Shown here one piece after another: positions 33,930 to 44,781 of a stretch of DNA of 64,000 bases. This stretch comes from Chara braunii (Eukaryota > Streptophyta > Charophyceae > Charales > Characeae). Under the pieces are notes generated by a model. That model made no database searches, was not told the DNA's origin, and saw only the letters and a list, made by a program, of their open reading frames with translations. Numbering within the stretch: position 1 is the first letter of the stretch; each line of letters starts with the position of its first letter. Location: the NCBI GenBank assembly GCA_003427395.1, contig BFEA01000637.1, positions 459,836 through 523,835 on the forward strand, read 5' to 3'. Position numbers and translations under genes: made by a program.

Positions 33930-35185
33930 ACCTTGTAATCCGGGCAGTAGGGAACAATGTAGTTCGGGTCACCCCACTTGAGACACTGGTCATCAACTTT
34001 TCTATCTTGCCAGACCTTTTCTGTGATCCCCAACTTTTCCCAAGGTCTGCCTTCTGGCAAACCGGGATGGGGTGGATATGGCTTATCCCAATTTCCATAC
34101 CACGTGCCTCTTCCTCTACCCCACGTGAAGTTGGAACCTCGGCCACCTTGCGAGGGACCATTTCCCCTTCCACCCACGTAGTAGCTACCTTCGGCACCCC
34201 CCCTCTGGGTGCCGGGTCCTCTTCCTCCACGTCAGTGGCCTCCTTTTCCTCGACCATGGCCTCTTCCTTGTCGCCCTCCCCCGCGGGCTGCAACGGCCCC
34301 GTAGTCCCCCTCCTGAACTACCGTATCGTTGGGTGCTCCCTCCAGACCATAGTGTATTTGGTCGTAAGAGAGAGTCTCGACACCTTCTTCTTCAAAGGTC
34401 AGAAGGAGGTTGTCTTTCCCGGGTATATTCCCAGAGATTGTGCAGTTCTGCCACCTTTGTTCTGCTTGCAGATCTTTCCAATAGTGGCAATAGTTTGCTT
34501 CTCCCAGGAAGCCAGAATGATCTATTGCGATCTTGCTGAACTGCTCATATGTCATCCCCTCTTGTTTGGTACAGGGATACAGTTGAGTACGGAGTGGGTC
34601 GGGTAACACTCTAGCAAAATTATTCAGAATCTGAGTTGGGGTGAGTCCATGTTCAGCGCATTGCAAGAGTTCATCCATGGTAGCATTGAGTGCAGACACA
34701 CTCTTCCATTTCCTATCCGCAATGTTAAGAATCATCATTTCGGTTCTCCGGGCTAGATTTTTGTCCTCAAACCTTTCTCGAACAGCTGTAAAGAAATCTT
34801 CAATTCGCGTTTGCTGGGAGTATTCCACCATGGATTAGCAACCTGCTTCTTTCTGCAAAGAGATTACAAAACTCATGGCATCTTCGACCATACACGAACT
34901 GACCATCAGAACTCGGTCCCAATACAGTATGTATTGCCCATAGACATAGGACTCTACTACCGCAATCCAATGCAATACACTTTCTTCCTTTTTGCCCGTG
35001 TAAGTCCACGGTACTTTTACTTCAATCTTCCTTACATCCCCTGATTCCGCTTGTTGCATTCCCTTTTTCTTGTCTCCATCTCCACCATCTCCATCTCTGT
35101 CTCCTCCATCTCCTCCACCGCCACCTACCAGATTATTTACTGCGGTGGGGTCAGATAATCTTTTGCTTATTTGTTCATCTAACAC
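33908..35185 (-). pseudogene. gag capsid and zinc-knuckle region (element C)
   Basis: 35185-34835 starts with a Gly/Asp-rich run, then IEVKVPWTYTGKKEESVLHW and IAVVESY, the beginning of the capsid. A TAG near 34834 is followed by MVEYSQQTRIEDFFTAVRER, LARRTEMMILNIADRKWKSV and LLQCAEHGLTPTQILNNFAR. After a Gly/Arg-rich stretch (RGGGRQGRGHGRGKGGH), 34177-33908 ends in CLKWGDPNYIVPYC, a zinc knuckle in which the second Cys is Trp and the His is Tyr. Confidence 0.78.
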
Positions 35186-35348
35186 AGGCTATTATATGTT
35201 TATCTACTTCCTGTGCAGATCTCTACAGGAAGGCGTTCCAAATGCCTTCAAAGTCAAACTGGTGGTGTTCAACTTTCTGCACTTGCTTTGACAACATAGC
35301 GAGTTGTTTGTTGGTGTGGAGGAGGGTATCGGTGAGGAGGGACAATCG

Positions 35349-36041
35349 TTAATTTGTAGCAGCTTGTTTTTCCTTTTGCTTTTGCAATTGATGCTGAAAC
35401 TTCTCCCCCTCTTCCTTCAGTCTTTTCTTTTCTTCAAATTTATGCCTTTTCGCAACTACCATTTTATTATTTAGTTCTGCTTTCTTTTCTTGTAGCAGGA
35501 TTTCTTTCTCCGCAGGATCTGCGGTTGAGGCCAATTTTGGAACAAAGATATCCCTCTCTTCCTCCGATTCAACAAACATTTCTGTCTTACTACCAAATTG
35601 ATCCAACCAGTTCATAGTTTCCAGCTCTATACATATGTCACGAGTTCCATTGGTCTCACCCCTTTCTGTCCGGCGTTTGTACAGTCTCTCATCATTCTCT
35701 AGTTCAACTTCTTCTTCTTCTTCTTCAACCGCCTTCAATTCTTCCTGCAACTTTTTTTCTTTATCCTCCATTTCTTTTTCTAATTTTTTTCTTTCTTCCT
35801 TTATTTTCTTTACCTCTTCTTCTTTGTGTTTCTTTTTTAATTATTTCTCTTTCTGCTTCTCTGCCAGGCGGCGATCCACTTCTGTTTGTTCTGCCGCAGG
35901 CAACCCTTGCTTCATCTTGCCTGATCTCATCATCATATGGGAGGAGCACACCCTCCCGAAGCCAAGGGGGAAGAAGAGGTTGTACAGTGGCCTCAACAGA
36001 ATGGAGAGGGCCACCATACCGAACATTGGATACTCATCCAT
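35349..36041 (-). pseudogene. gag N-terminal charged coiled-coil region (element C)
   Basis: 36041-35841 and 35771-35349 encode long runs of Glu, Lys and Arg (KLQEELKAVEEEEEEVELEN, FEEKKRLKEEGEKFQHQLQK), expected to form a coiled coil before the capsid. The two parts are interrupted by frame changes. Assigned to gag by position. Confidence 0.55.
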
Positions 36042-36885
36042 GATGGGGTGCAGCCCAGGGGTGGCCTCCGCTGTCCCACCAAGCAGCTACCCGAAACCTA
36101 ATCTACTTTCTGAGTGGATGGGGTCTATTTTTTTTTTTTTTAAAGTCTGGATGTCGCTGCTTCAATATAACGAATTTCATAAATATAACTTTTGCTAATC
36201 AAACGCAAAATAAAATCTATTCTTGTTTGCTGCCTGTTTTTCACTTCGACATCTTTCCTTATTCCTTATGCTTTCGTTTGTATTGCTGTTTTTTTTTTTG
36301 CAAGTATTAATTAATCAGGATGAAAGGTTTTATGCGCAAGAGTTGACTGGAGTTCTTACAATGTCAGATATACTGGAATAGTACCTCACGATCGATGACA
36401 CTTATGTGCCACCTGTAATCTGACTTGCCAGACTGCCACCACTCCCAGTTCAATCCTATCTTTCTACCACTTATCAGACCAGATCTCAAGGCGGTGGGAC
36501 CATACACTTACTCTCTCTCTGACATAACCAAGACTCCACAACCCTGACCTGTGAACCAGACCAGACCGGGGGTGTTTGACCAGACAGCAGCAACGATTAC
36601 TAGAGAGGAGGGGAAGGTAGGTACACGACACACAGGTTCACAGTCAACCAGGTAAGAGGGTAGGAGGTGCTTCTCTTCTTTGTAACCGTCGATGAAGTCT
36701 CCACATTTTCTCCAAACGCTCCCGTTCGCAGGTAAGTCTTCACCTCCTCAGCCCCTTCTTCTTCGACAATCTTCCCCCTCAATCCCAATGCTACATCCTT
36801 CCTTCTCTTCTCCTATTGCCAGCAACCTCAAGCCAGCATACTCTTTTCCGTTTCGCCAGCCTTGATCATGCCAGCGTAACAAGTT
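36042..36885 (-). other. 5' leader of element C, non-coding
   Basis: About 850 bases between gag and the primer-binding site. It has T runs at 36127-36140 and 36287-36299. No coding signal recognised. Confidence 0.6.
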
Positions 36886-36902
36886 CTGCTCCGATACCGA
36901 AT
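36886..36902 (-). other. primer-binding site (element C)
   Basis: The minus strand reads TTCGGTATCGGAGCAG next to the LTR. It corresponds to the initiator tRNA-Met type TGGTATCAGAGC with two changes. Confidence 0.7.
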
Positions 36903-36903
36903 T

Positions 36904-37976
36904 TGCAAGGAACCCGACTGTTCATCACTTGTTGGAGTGCTTCAGATCACATGCATAAACACAAATTTCACAGATTGCAATATCTCACACATAGCTCAAT
37001 AGAAGACGAATGAGAACCAGGAAGCTCAACTCAAAATATCATAACCAGATTAGGAGAGGGAAATGTGAGTCCAAAAATGTATAGCGTTGAACAAAGTTAC
37101 AAGTACTCTTCAATCAATTACGAGTTCCAAGCCTGGTGCTCTTTCAGTGCCCGCTGCCAATCGTCAACAACAACGCTCAACACGTAATTATCACTATAGC
37201 TCTCTCCTCCCCTCTCTTATCTGCTTTCTTCTCTCTCTCCCTCTATGTCTATAGTCCTGGTCTACTCACAGTTCACCATGCATGCACACTCCCTATCACA
37301 CGAGGGTCTACTATGAATACTACTCACTGGTACTCCTACTACTAACCCTTCTAATGCTACTAACTGCTACTGGCGCAGCTATGGCTGTTTCCCTCAACCA
37401 GCACCCAACTCCCTTCTTCTTCCTTAGCGCAACTCCCTAGCCTGTGCAGTTCGCTAGCATTCTGGCGCACAAGTGCCTCAACACTTCCACACTCTCATGC
37501 CAACAAGTCTCTGCCGAATGAGGAGGTTGGCCAGTCCTTTATACTACTGCACTGGTCTGGCGAGGTCTACTTTCAGCCTCCCTCAGCATGGGACTCTTCC
37601 CCAATACTTGTTGTTGCAAAGTGTGTGTCCCACTACCCTTTCCCGTGGTCTGCTGCTGCTGTGGCCGCTGGGCCTGTCTTTGGGACTCCTGAATTGAATG
37701 AGACGTGAGCCTGGGAACTGTGACTGACTTGGGACTGTGACCTTTGACTTAGTATTGAACCTACGTGACCTTATCTTTAGCACTAAAACAAAACACAGTA
37801 CATGTTCGTCCAAGACCTGACTGTGACTTTCCACACGACTTTTCCTTTTCATTTGGATGCGACCTTTGCCTCAGAGTACTTGTCCTTTGGAATGCTACAC
37901 GTGAAATTAAGTTTTAGTCGTTGGGCCCCACTATGCTGGAGTACTCATTTGGGTCTGAATCGTAAAGGCCCTTTTA
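36904..37976 (-). repeat. 5' LTR of element C
   Basis: Starts TGCAAGGAACCCGACTG and ends AAAGGCCCTTTTA. Very similar to 28595-29665 along its whole length, with scattered substitutions and short indels such as one extra CCC/CC. Confidence 0.9.
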
Positions 37977-38460
37977 GTAGTACTTCTTTCTTACTAAACC
38001 ATCTAGCTTCAGATGGAGGTTGAGACTTGAACTTTATCTTGTACTGCTTCTGCGATCCTCCTTTGCTACCTGTAGAGAAGTAGCCATGTTCAAGAATCTT
38101 TTCAACTTTATAGCCTCCATTAATGGAGGGTGGGAACATAGATTGTCTGTTAGGAAACTCACCTCCCTCTACGTATGGCAAAAGTTTAGACACATGAAAG
38201 ACAAGATAGGTCTTAAGGTGTGGGGGTACATCAATTCGATAGGAAGGTTCGTTTGCATCCCCAATCACCTTGAGAACTTCCCAGGGTCCATAATAGACAG
38301 GCAACAATTTTTTAGACACATCCTCTTCCAAAGAAAACTCTTTTTAGAGTTCACCCATACAAGATCACCTTCTTGAAACTGCGATGGCTGACGATGCTTG
38401 TTGGCCTGCTCAATCATCTGCAGCTGGACTTGTATATTTTCCTTGACTTTCTTGATGTCT
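37977..38460 (-). pseudogene. remnant B: integrase C-terminal tail
   Basis: Reads from right to left: FQEGDLVWVNSKK-like start, MEEDVSKKLLPVYYGPWEVL, KVIGDANEPSYRIDVPPHLK, VFHVSKLLPYVEGGEFP, YKVEKILEHGYFSTGSKGG, QYKIKFKSQPPSEARWFSKKE. It matches the tail of D (55321-54950) block by block. On the left the coding is cut by the LTR of C at 37976; on the right B is cut at 38460 by the T run that ends LINE F. Confidence 0.9.
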
Positions 38461-39234
38461 TTTTTTTTTTGTTGTTAACTCGCCCCCAACAATGTTAGTG
38501 GTGCTGATAAGAGCAGACACCACTAGCACCTGGGGCGAGGCTCCATCTATTGGTGGGGAGCATCATTCGCTGGAAAACGGGTCCAGCGTCCCATATACAG
38601 ACTAAAGTTGGAATACATCAGAAAAAAATGTGTGGGTGTTCCTGCCAGCATTGATTACCCTGGGATCCAGGGGATTGACTGAGCAGTTCACCCTAAATCC
38701 GGCGCCAGATACCTATTGCAACACACTAGTTCCTACCTCCCCCTAGAGCCTCAGTCTTTATGAGAATATAGGGGATTGATTGAGCAGTTCACCTTGAATC
38801 CGGCGCCAGATACCTACTGCTACAAGCTAGTTCCTACCTCCCCCTACCAGCCTAAGTCCCACATCATAACAATCTGTTGTTCCTTATGAGAATATACTTG
38901 CGTTGACGTACCGGAGCCATTATCCGACTTTGGCTGAAAAAGATCTAAGCGCAGTTTTGAACTGAGTACTAATGAGCCCTTTCCAAGAGCCTACACCGCC
39001 CAGGGCCACACTTCTACTGAATCCACACCAGCATCACCCTGTTGTTGGGCGTCAAACTTCAATTAACCCTCCTTATGTTTCTGTTGTCGTCCCTCGGGGG
39101 GCAGCGGGGGGAGGACAGGGGGGGCAATAGGGTCATAGTCAAGCTGAGATTTTCATAAAGGAGAAAGGATGAGGCGGGGAGGGGTACGGGAAATCAGACC
39201 GGGGCCTCATTAGGAAAGTGGGCTCAATGTTGGT
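38461..39234 (-). other. 3' untranslated part and A tail of LINE F
   Basis: Starts with a run of T (38461-38472; A tail on the LINE strand). Contains a direct duplication, 38670-38770 and 38771-38895: both copies share GATTGA(C/T)TGAGCAGTTCACC, ATCCGGCGCCAGATACCTA and TATGAGAATATA. The second copy has about 24 extra bases. No coding recognised. Confidence 0.72.
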
Positions 39235-40034
39235 CTAATCATTGAAGACACGATAGTCCCTAGGAGGTCCCTGTCCTAATGGGACGGTCTGGTGTCCTCC
39301 CCACTCAACCCGTGTTATCCAACCCCTCGATGTCCCCCTAGCCACTCCATACAAAAGCTCGTGATCACCAACTTGATGTCTCAACCAATTTGGAAGATAT
39401 CTAGTTGGTGTTTGAGCTCGTTCCACCTTCGCCTTAACTCAAGTTCGATGAGTTCCTTTATCTGCCCTATCAGTTCGGGGCCCTCCATTCTTACTCCTTC
39501 CAAGGCTAAGATGCACCGCTGCCAAGAGAGTGCCCACAAGATTGCCCGTCTGCCCAGTCTGTATAGGTTGTCTGCAAAGGTGGATGCTTGTGCTAGTGTC
39601 GGGCAATGACCTCCCAGTATAGGTTGCCAAGACCATGGCCAGGGTGTTTATGATATCATCTTTGCCCAAATGAGGTCCCACCATCATCATGTCAACAGCG
39701 CCACAGGAGATTGCATAAAAATATGTTTGATAGTCTCGTTTCATCTTTGTGCGGGTTAGGTTGTGAGGCACCTCACACCATGCGAGTGCTCTTCCTTTTT
39801 GCTAAGGGGGTGTGGTCAACCAGCCAGGCATTTGTTGGCAGACAGTGGTGGGCTATCTGCCATTGCAAGGATGCAGTTTTCGCCGACCTCGCCTTGTTTT
39901 CTCCAAACCATTTGATCGGCGACAGGAGGGATTTGTCTACGTTTAAGTGCCTAGCCCATATGTCCATGATTATATCCCGAATCGCTTTCTTGGGTCGAAG
40001 CATCTTAAACATGGATCGAACGAACATAGTATGC
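39235..40034 (-). pseudogene. LINE F ORF2 C-terminus with zinc-binding region
   Basis: 40034-39773 reads FVRSMFKMLRPKKAIRDII, WARHLNVDKSLLSPIKWFGE, SLQWQIAHHCLPTNAWLVDH; LINE1 has MLRPRVNLKEVV, THLNIGKDMLRPVRWFM and LQWQMEHRCLPTNDWIID. After a frame change near 39772 the Cys/His part is blurred (DET..NIFLCNLLWRC in one frame). 39771-39235 continues open in another frame with no clear domain. Confidence 0.85.
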
Positions 40035-40042
40035 ATGTAAAG

Positions 40043-41092
40043 CAAGGTTGTCGAGCCCCGGCCCCGAGGCCCCGGCGGGGGTCTGGGGATCCGGGGGTGG
40101 GCAACCCCAACCCCGGCTCTGGACCCCCCCCCAAAAAAAAAATTCAAAAAAAACTATAAAAAAAAAAACTAAAAAAAAATAGTGGGGGGTGCGCAGCGAG
40201 AGCGTGCAGCACGTGGGCTAAACCCCAAAAATGGGGTTTTATGCCCCACCCCGGACCCCCTCCGGGGCCACACCCACCACTGGTGGGACCGGGGTAGCTG
40301 CTGGTGCAGGGCCGGGGGCGGGACNNNNNNNNNNNNNNNNNNNNNNNNNNNNNNNNNNNNNNNNNNNNNNNNNNNNNNNNNNNNNNNNNNNNNNNNNNNN
40401 NNNNNNNNNNNNNNNNNNNNNNNNNNNNNNNNNNNNNNNNNNNNNNNNNNNNNNNNNNNNNNNNNNNNNNNNNNNNNNNNNNNNNNNNNNNNNNNNNNNN
40501 NNNNNNNNNNNNNNNNNNNNNNNNNNNNNNNNNNNNNNNNNNNNNNNNNNNNNNNNNNNNNNNNNNNNNNNNNNNNNNNNNNNNNNNNNNNNNNNNNNNN
40601 NNNNNNNNNNNNNNNNNNNNNNNNNNNNNNNNNNNNNNNNNNNNNNNNNNNNNNNNNNNNNNNNNNNNNNNNNNNNNNNNNNNNNNNNNNNNNNNNNNNN
40701 NNNNNNNNNNNNNNNNNNNNNNNNNNNNNNNNNNNNNNNNNNNNNNNNNNNNNNNNNNNNNNNNNNNNNNNNNNNNNNNNNNNNNNNNNNNNNNNNNNNN
40801 NNNNNNNNNNNNNNNNNNNNNNNNNNNNNNNNNNNNNNNNNNNNNNNNNNNNNNNNNNNNNNNNNNNNNNNNNNNNNNNNNNNNNNNNNNNNNNNNNNNN
40901 NNNNNNNNNNNNNNNNNNNNNNNNNNNNNNNNNNNNNNNNNNNNNNNNNNNNNNNNNNNNNNNNNNNNNNNNNNNNNNNNNNNNNNNNNNNNNNNNNNNN
41001 NNNNNNNNNNNNNNNNNNNNNNNNNNNNNNNNNNNNNNNNNNGAAACCCCTACCCCGGCTTGGGCCTCGGGGATCCCCGCGTGACAACCCTG
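40043..41092. mobile_element. hAT-like DNA transposon, non-autonomous or gapped
   Basis: The left end CAAGGTTGTCGAGCCCCGG and the right end (reverse complement) CAGGGTTGTCACGCGGGG are imperfect terminal inverted repeats of about 40 bases, both followed by CCCGAGGCCC. The 8-base flanks ATGTAAAG (40035-40042) and ATATAAAG (41093-41100) are a target duplication with one mismatch. End sequence and 8-bp duplication are hAT features. The visible interior is C- and A-rich (40123-40180) with no transposase; 718 bases (40325-41042) are N. It splits the LINE F coding region. Confidence 0.88.
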
Positions 41093-41100
41093 ATATAAAG

Positions 41101-41441
41101 CTTCTTGTCGGGTGCCCTTCCGGGCCTCCGCACAAGTTGCCATTGCCACTCCCCTAGATCTATGATAAGTTCATGGATGGATGTTTGAGGCTGAAACACC
41201 ATGGCTTCTTCACCTTTCCCCATCACTCGTACTCTGAATAATGTTGAGCTCTCCCGGGAGACTCCCGCCACTGAAAGAGGTTGTCGGAGCCCAGAAGCCG
41301 TTCCGCTATACCTATCCTGTAATACTCCACTACTTTGTATGTCCGCCGTACCATATGGATTCTACCTATCCTGTCGGGGTCATTCGGGAAGGCCACCCAA
41401 TCCCCTTCCTACAAGGTAGGCCCTTTCTTAAGCAGCCTATA
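41101..41441 (-). pseudogene. LINE F ORF2 fragment between the hAT and element E
   Basis: Reads LLKKGPTL, stop, EGDWVAFPNDPDRIGRIHMV, RRTYKVVEYYRI, ESSTLFRVRVMGKGEEAMVF, QPQTSIHELIIDLGEWQWQL, VRRPGRAPDKKLY. LINE1 has CKGPLVMEGDWVGIRD, FRIRVLKEMDQW and PDDWRWTLQYGRGRSRERRL at the same places. One nonsense codon is visible. Confidence 0.85.
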
Positions 41442-41738
41442 TGTGGCGGACCCACCAGGTGTGGTGCTCCTCCTGGGATAAAGATGGAGATGGAGGATGA
41501 GAGTGGAGCAAGATGGCACAGCATAGCTCTCACGCGAGACTCCAACACACGTACTCCAAACTGTGCGAATGTAGAATGACCCAAAGTACAGACACTGGCT
41601 GGGATATACCCCAACGGACTGACTGGAATGGACTGGACTGGCTGGTACCGGCCTGGACTAGACTACCCCGAATACAACATAGGCCTGTGAGAACAGGCCA
41701 AGGGGCTGGTCTCACAGGCCAACCAGAGGTCTACTACA
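41442..41738 (-). repeat. 3' LTR of element E
   Basis: 297 bases, TGTGGCGGACCC to CTACTACA. It pairs with 51433-51740 and lacks the 11-base piece GACAGAGGTAC of that copy. Contains the inverted motif GGCCTGTGAGA / TCTCACAGGCC near its right end. Confidence 0.95.
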
Positions 41739-42861
41739 CGATACTCGACCTGTGATGGATCGTCTAGATACAAGCACGCTTCCGCCCAAAAGCGGAACTC
41801 TACCAAAGAAAACGAAAACCCGAGTAGTCTAGGATGCAGAGCAAGCTCCATATTGAGTCCATGCAATGCAACCTAGGTTAGAAAATGTAGCAAAAACAAC
41901 AACGTCACAATTAACAGTCTAAGTGAAAGCAAAAGCAACTAACTAGTATACATGTCCTAGGAAAGAAGAAAGTAATCACAACTAAATCCTAGAATGTTGG
42001 AGGTATTAGCCTTAGTCTGAAAATAACTGACTAGTGTATAAGTTATAAGAACAGCAAAAGCAGAAACAACTAAATCCTAGAAATGTTAGAGGTAGTCGCC
42101 TCAGTCTGAGAGCAACAAAGCAACAACAAGACAACCATATGTTACAGGAGGAGTGTGTTGCAAACCACAGGGTGGGATGGTCTCTAAGGGTGGCGAATGC
42201 AACCTAGGGGTCGATAAACTCCTAAGGGCATCCACACATAATGACAGGGAGACACATGTCAGCAAGCTCAATGAGGGTAGGGAACTGGGATCGAACAGAA
42301 CCAATGACCCTAACAGATAGACCATCAGGGCGGGTAATGCTCGACTAAAGGGGTGACCGCTATGGAGGGTCGACCATGCAAGGGAGTAAGGGAGCCTGGT
42401 ATACTGGGTGCACCTAGATGAACTATGCAAGGCTGCCTAACTAGGGCGTGAGGGTCGGTGGAGGGTAAAAAAGTGATGTGTAAGGGAATCATGCAAATGA
42501 GTCTTAAGGTGAGGGAAGTCGGAGATAGATCCGTAAGCTGGGAAGCCAGGGCAACGCTACGGACCCGATGCCTATGCGTATACCAAGGGAGAGCCCAACT
42601 GAGAGGAACCCGGTTAAGGGAGACCATCAAGCGACACAACGAGGGTACTCTACAGGGTAAGGTGGTAAGAGAGTGACGATGTCTGAAGTAGGCAGAGTTG
42701 ATCGTGACGAAGGTCGTAAAGTTGTCGGTGACGTCCATGATGAGAAGTTCGGAATGTCGTCGAGGAAGAGCCGCAATATCGACGAGTTGAAGTGGAAAAA
42801 CTGGAGTGGATGGAGTACAATGAAGTCAAAGACGTGGAAAGATAAGTCAGAGTCAATCGTC
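41739..42861 (-). other. 3' untranslated region of element E
   Basis: About 1.1 kb between the chromodomain stop and the 3' LTR. Open frames here show no domain. 41985-42110 has two similar pieces (AACTAAATCCTAGAA(A)TGTT.GAGGTA) about 70 bases apart. Confidence 0.6.
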
Positions 42862-43287
42862 CTATCGAGCAGGACGATGACGAGTGTGTTGTGGACGCTC
42901 AGAAGCATCCGGCTGCTGCTGAAGGTTTGCCTCAGATGGAGCAGGCTCCACTTCAGTGGTCTCCTCAGCCGAGAGAGAAGGAAGAGGGTCATTGGGCTGA
43001 GGAGGAGTAGTCAACCCAGCACGACGAGCATGGTCATAGGCACGCACTAACATTTGAGCGTGCTGCAAGTGCTCGAGGGGCTCCCAAGTAACCTCCTCAT
43101 CAGGGTAACCCTTCCAACGTACGAGATACTCGACGTGAGGAGGGTTGTCGTTGGTGACTCGGCGGCCAATGATGTTTGAAACGAGGAACTCCTCGTGCCC
43201 ATCCACCATGATGGGTGAAGGGCGCTCGTATGGTCGTCCAGCGAAACGGTCAGCCGGTCTGCGGTAGGGATGCAGTAACGAGATGTG
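42862..43287 (-). pseudogene. chromodomain tail of integrase (element E)
   Basis: EEFLVSNIIGRRVTND, VEYLVRWKGYPDEEVTWEPL and EHLQHAQMLVRAYD form a classical chromodomain with the aromatic residues retained (Y, W, W), followed by a Pro/Glu/Gln-rich tail ending RPAR. It is joined in the element to the integrase C-terminus (stop at 43288 after RMHDV). In chromoviruses this domain binds histone marks and steers integration into heterochromatin. Coding here is intact apart from the upstream stop. Confidence 0.94.
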
Positions 43288-44118
43288 TTAGACATCGTGC
43301 ATACGAGCCTGATGTAGGTAGTCGGACAACTTCACACGGAAGCTGACCGGGCTAGAAGCCGTATCAGAACTAATGACCTGGAGAATGCGGTATGGGTTGA
43401 AGAAGCGACGCCGGAACTTGTGAAGCGTGTACGCTTCGAGCTGTAAGTGGCAGGCGTCGACAAGCACATCGTCACCGACTTTGAATGGATGATCCATCCT
43501 CGACCCGTTCGCATGTGCGGCCATGTGAGTTTGGGAAGTGGCTATGTGCTCATGCATGGTCTTCATGATCGAAGTCATGTGCGCAACCCAATCATCCAGT
43601 GCAGGACAACTCGTGTCGGGGTGCATCTGTGACGGTTGAAGGAAGTCCGTGGGAACATGAGGGTGACAGTTGAGGTCGCAATAGTAAGGCGACATCCCCG
43701 TGGCTGGCGAGACGGTGTGGTTGTAGGCTATCTCCGCGTGGGCAAGATAGAGATCCCATTGCTGGTCGTTATAAACAATCTTTCGAAGAATATCTCCGGG
43801 AGTTTTGTTCGTGAACTCGGTCTGGCCATCAGTCTGGGGAGGGTAAGACGAGGAGAAACGAAGTTGGGTGTCGTACACCTCGTGGAGTCGTCGCCAGAAT
43901 CGAGTGGTAAAGCGCGGGTCACAGTCAGATATGATGCTCAGAGGTAAGTCATGGTCTCGCACGACTCGGTCAAACACGATGTCTGCGACCTCACGTGCAC
44001 TGATGGCATAGCGACACGGAACAAAGCGTGCGCGCTTCGTGAAGCGATCGACGACGACCAGGATAGCATCATGACCGCGGGGGGTCAGAGGACGAAGAGT
44101 ACCGATAAAGTCCATCAA
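43288..44118 (-). pseudogene. integrase catalytic core and C-terminus (element E)
   Basis: 276 residues. MDFIGTLRPL gives the first catalytic Asp, VVVDRFTKRARFVPC, ISDCDPRFTTRFW the second, and DGQTEFTNK the Glu, so the DDE triad is complete. Then WDLYLAHAEIAYN, VGDDVLVDA, LHKFRRRFFNPYRILQ and VSFRVKLSDYLHQARMHDV. A stop just upstream (after PEGRW) and one at the end isolate it. It would insert the cDNA copy into the host chromosome. Confidence 0.93.
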
Positions 44119-44745
44119 GATGGACTACCAACGACCCTCAGGGATAGGAAGAGGCTGGAGCAAACCATAAGGCAGGTGGTTCGCATTGTTCACCTCCTGA
44201 TAGGTGGGACACTCTGCGATGTAGTCCTTCACAAAGTCCTTGCGCTCCAGCCAGGCGTACATGCGGCCCACACGAGCCAACGTCTTGTGGAAGCCCATAT
44301 GACCGGCGGCTGCCTGGTCATGGAACTCTTCTACTGCCCGAACACGTAGCTGTTCAGTGGAGGGAACGCAAATACGGGGCTCTCTGGTGCCTTGTGAATC
44401 GTGTTAGTACACAAGACCGTTGTTCCCGAGAGAGTAGTTCGGGACGATCTTGCCACTCCGAAGGGTCGCATGGATATTGCGATAGTCGGGGCAGTGGTGG
44501 TACTGAGTGTGAAACTCGTCGGTCACCGAGTGGTGGACGGTGGTGACCGAGATGGCAGCGAGTTGGATCTGCTCCAGATTATGGTCAGGGCGCTGGGATA
44601 AGGCATCTGCAACCCGATTGGTCTCACCCTTTATGTGCTCAGTGGTGAAACTAAACTCAGATAGGTCGTGCCACCAGCGAGCCTGTCGAGGAGTGAGCTT
44701 CGACTTTGTTACAAAAGTCTGGACAACAGAGTTCTTCGTGTGCAC
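44119..44745 (-). pseudogene. RNase H end and integrase zinc domain (element E)
   Basis: WWHDLSEFSFTTEHIKGETN and RVADALSQRPD hold the last RNase H Asp. Then a TAG after GNNGLVY (44404), followed in the same frame by VPSTEQLR, EFHDQAAAGHMGFHKTLARV and AECPTYQ. The last Cys of the HHCC zinc site is Tyr (CPTY instead of CxxC). Confidence 0.87.
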
Positions 44746-44781
44746 CGTGAATTGTGTCTCGTGCAGGTAGTGACGCCAGTG

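Larger units (their letters stand above)
28595..37976 (-). mobile_element. Ty3/gypsy element C, complete with two LTRs, nested in B
   Basis: LTRs 28595-29665 (3') and 36904-37976 (5') are nearly the same length (1071 and 1073 bases) and highly similar. A 4-bp duplication GTAG flanks it (28591-28594 and 37977-37980). Inside, from right to left: primer-binding site, gag, protease, RT (with a palindromic insertion at 32305-32729), RNase H, integrase and chromodomain-like tail. Most of pol from 31891 to 29705 stays in one frame, broken only by point stops. Not functional, but younger than the remnant it sits in. Confidence 0.93.
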
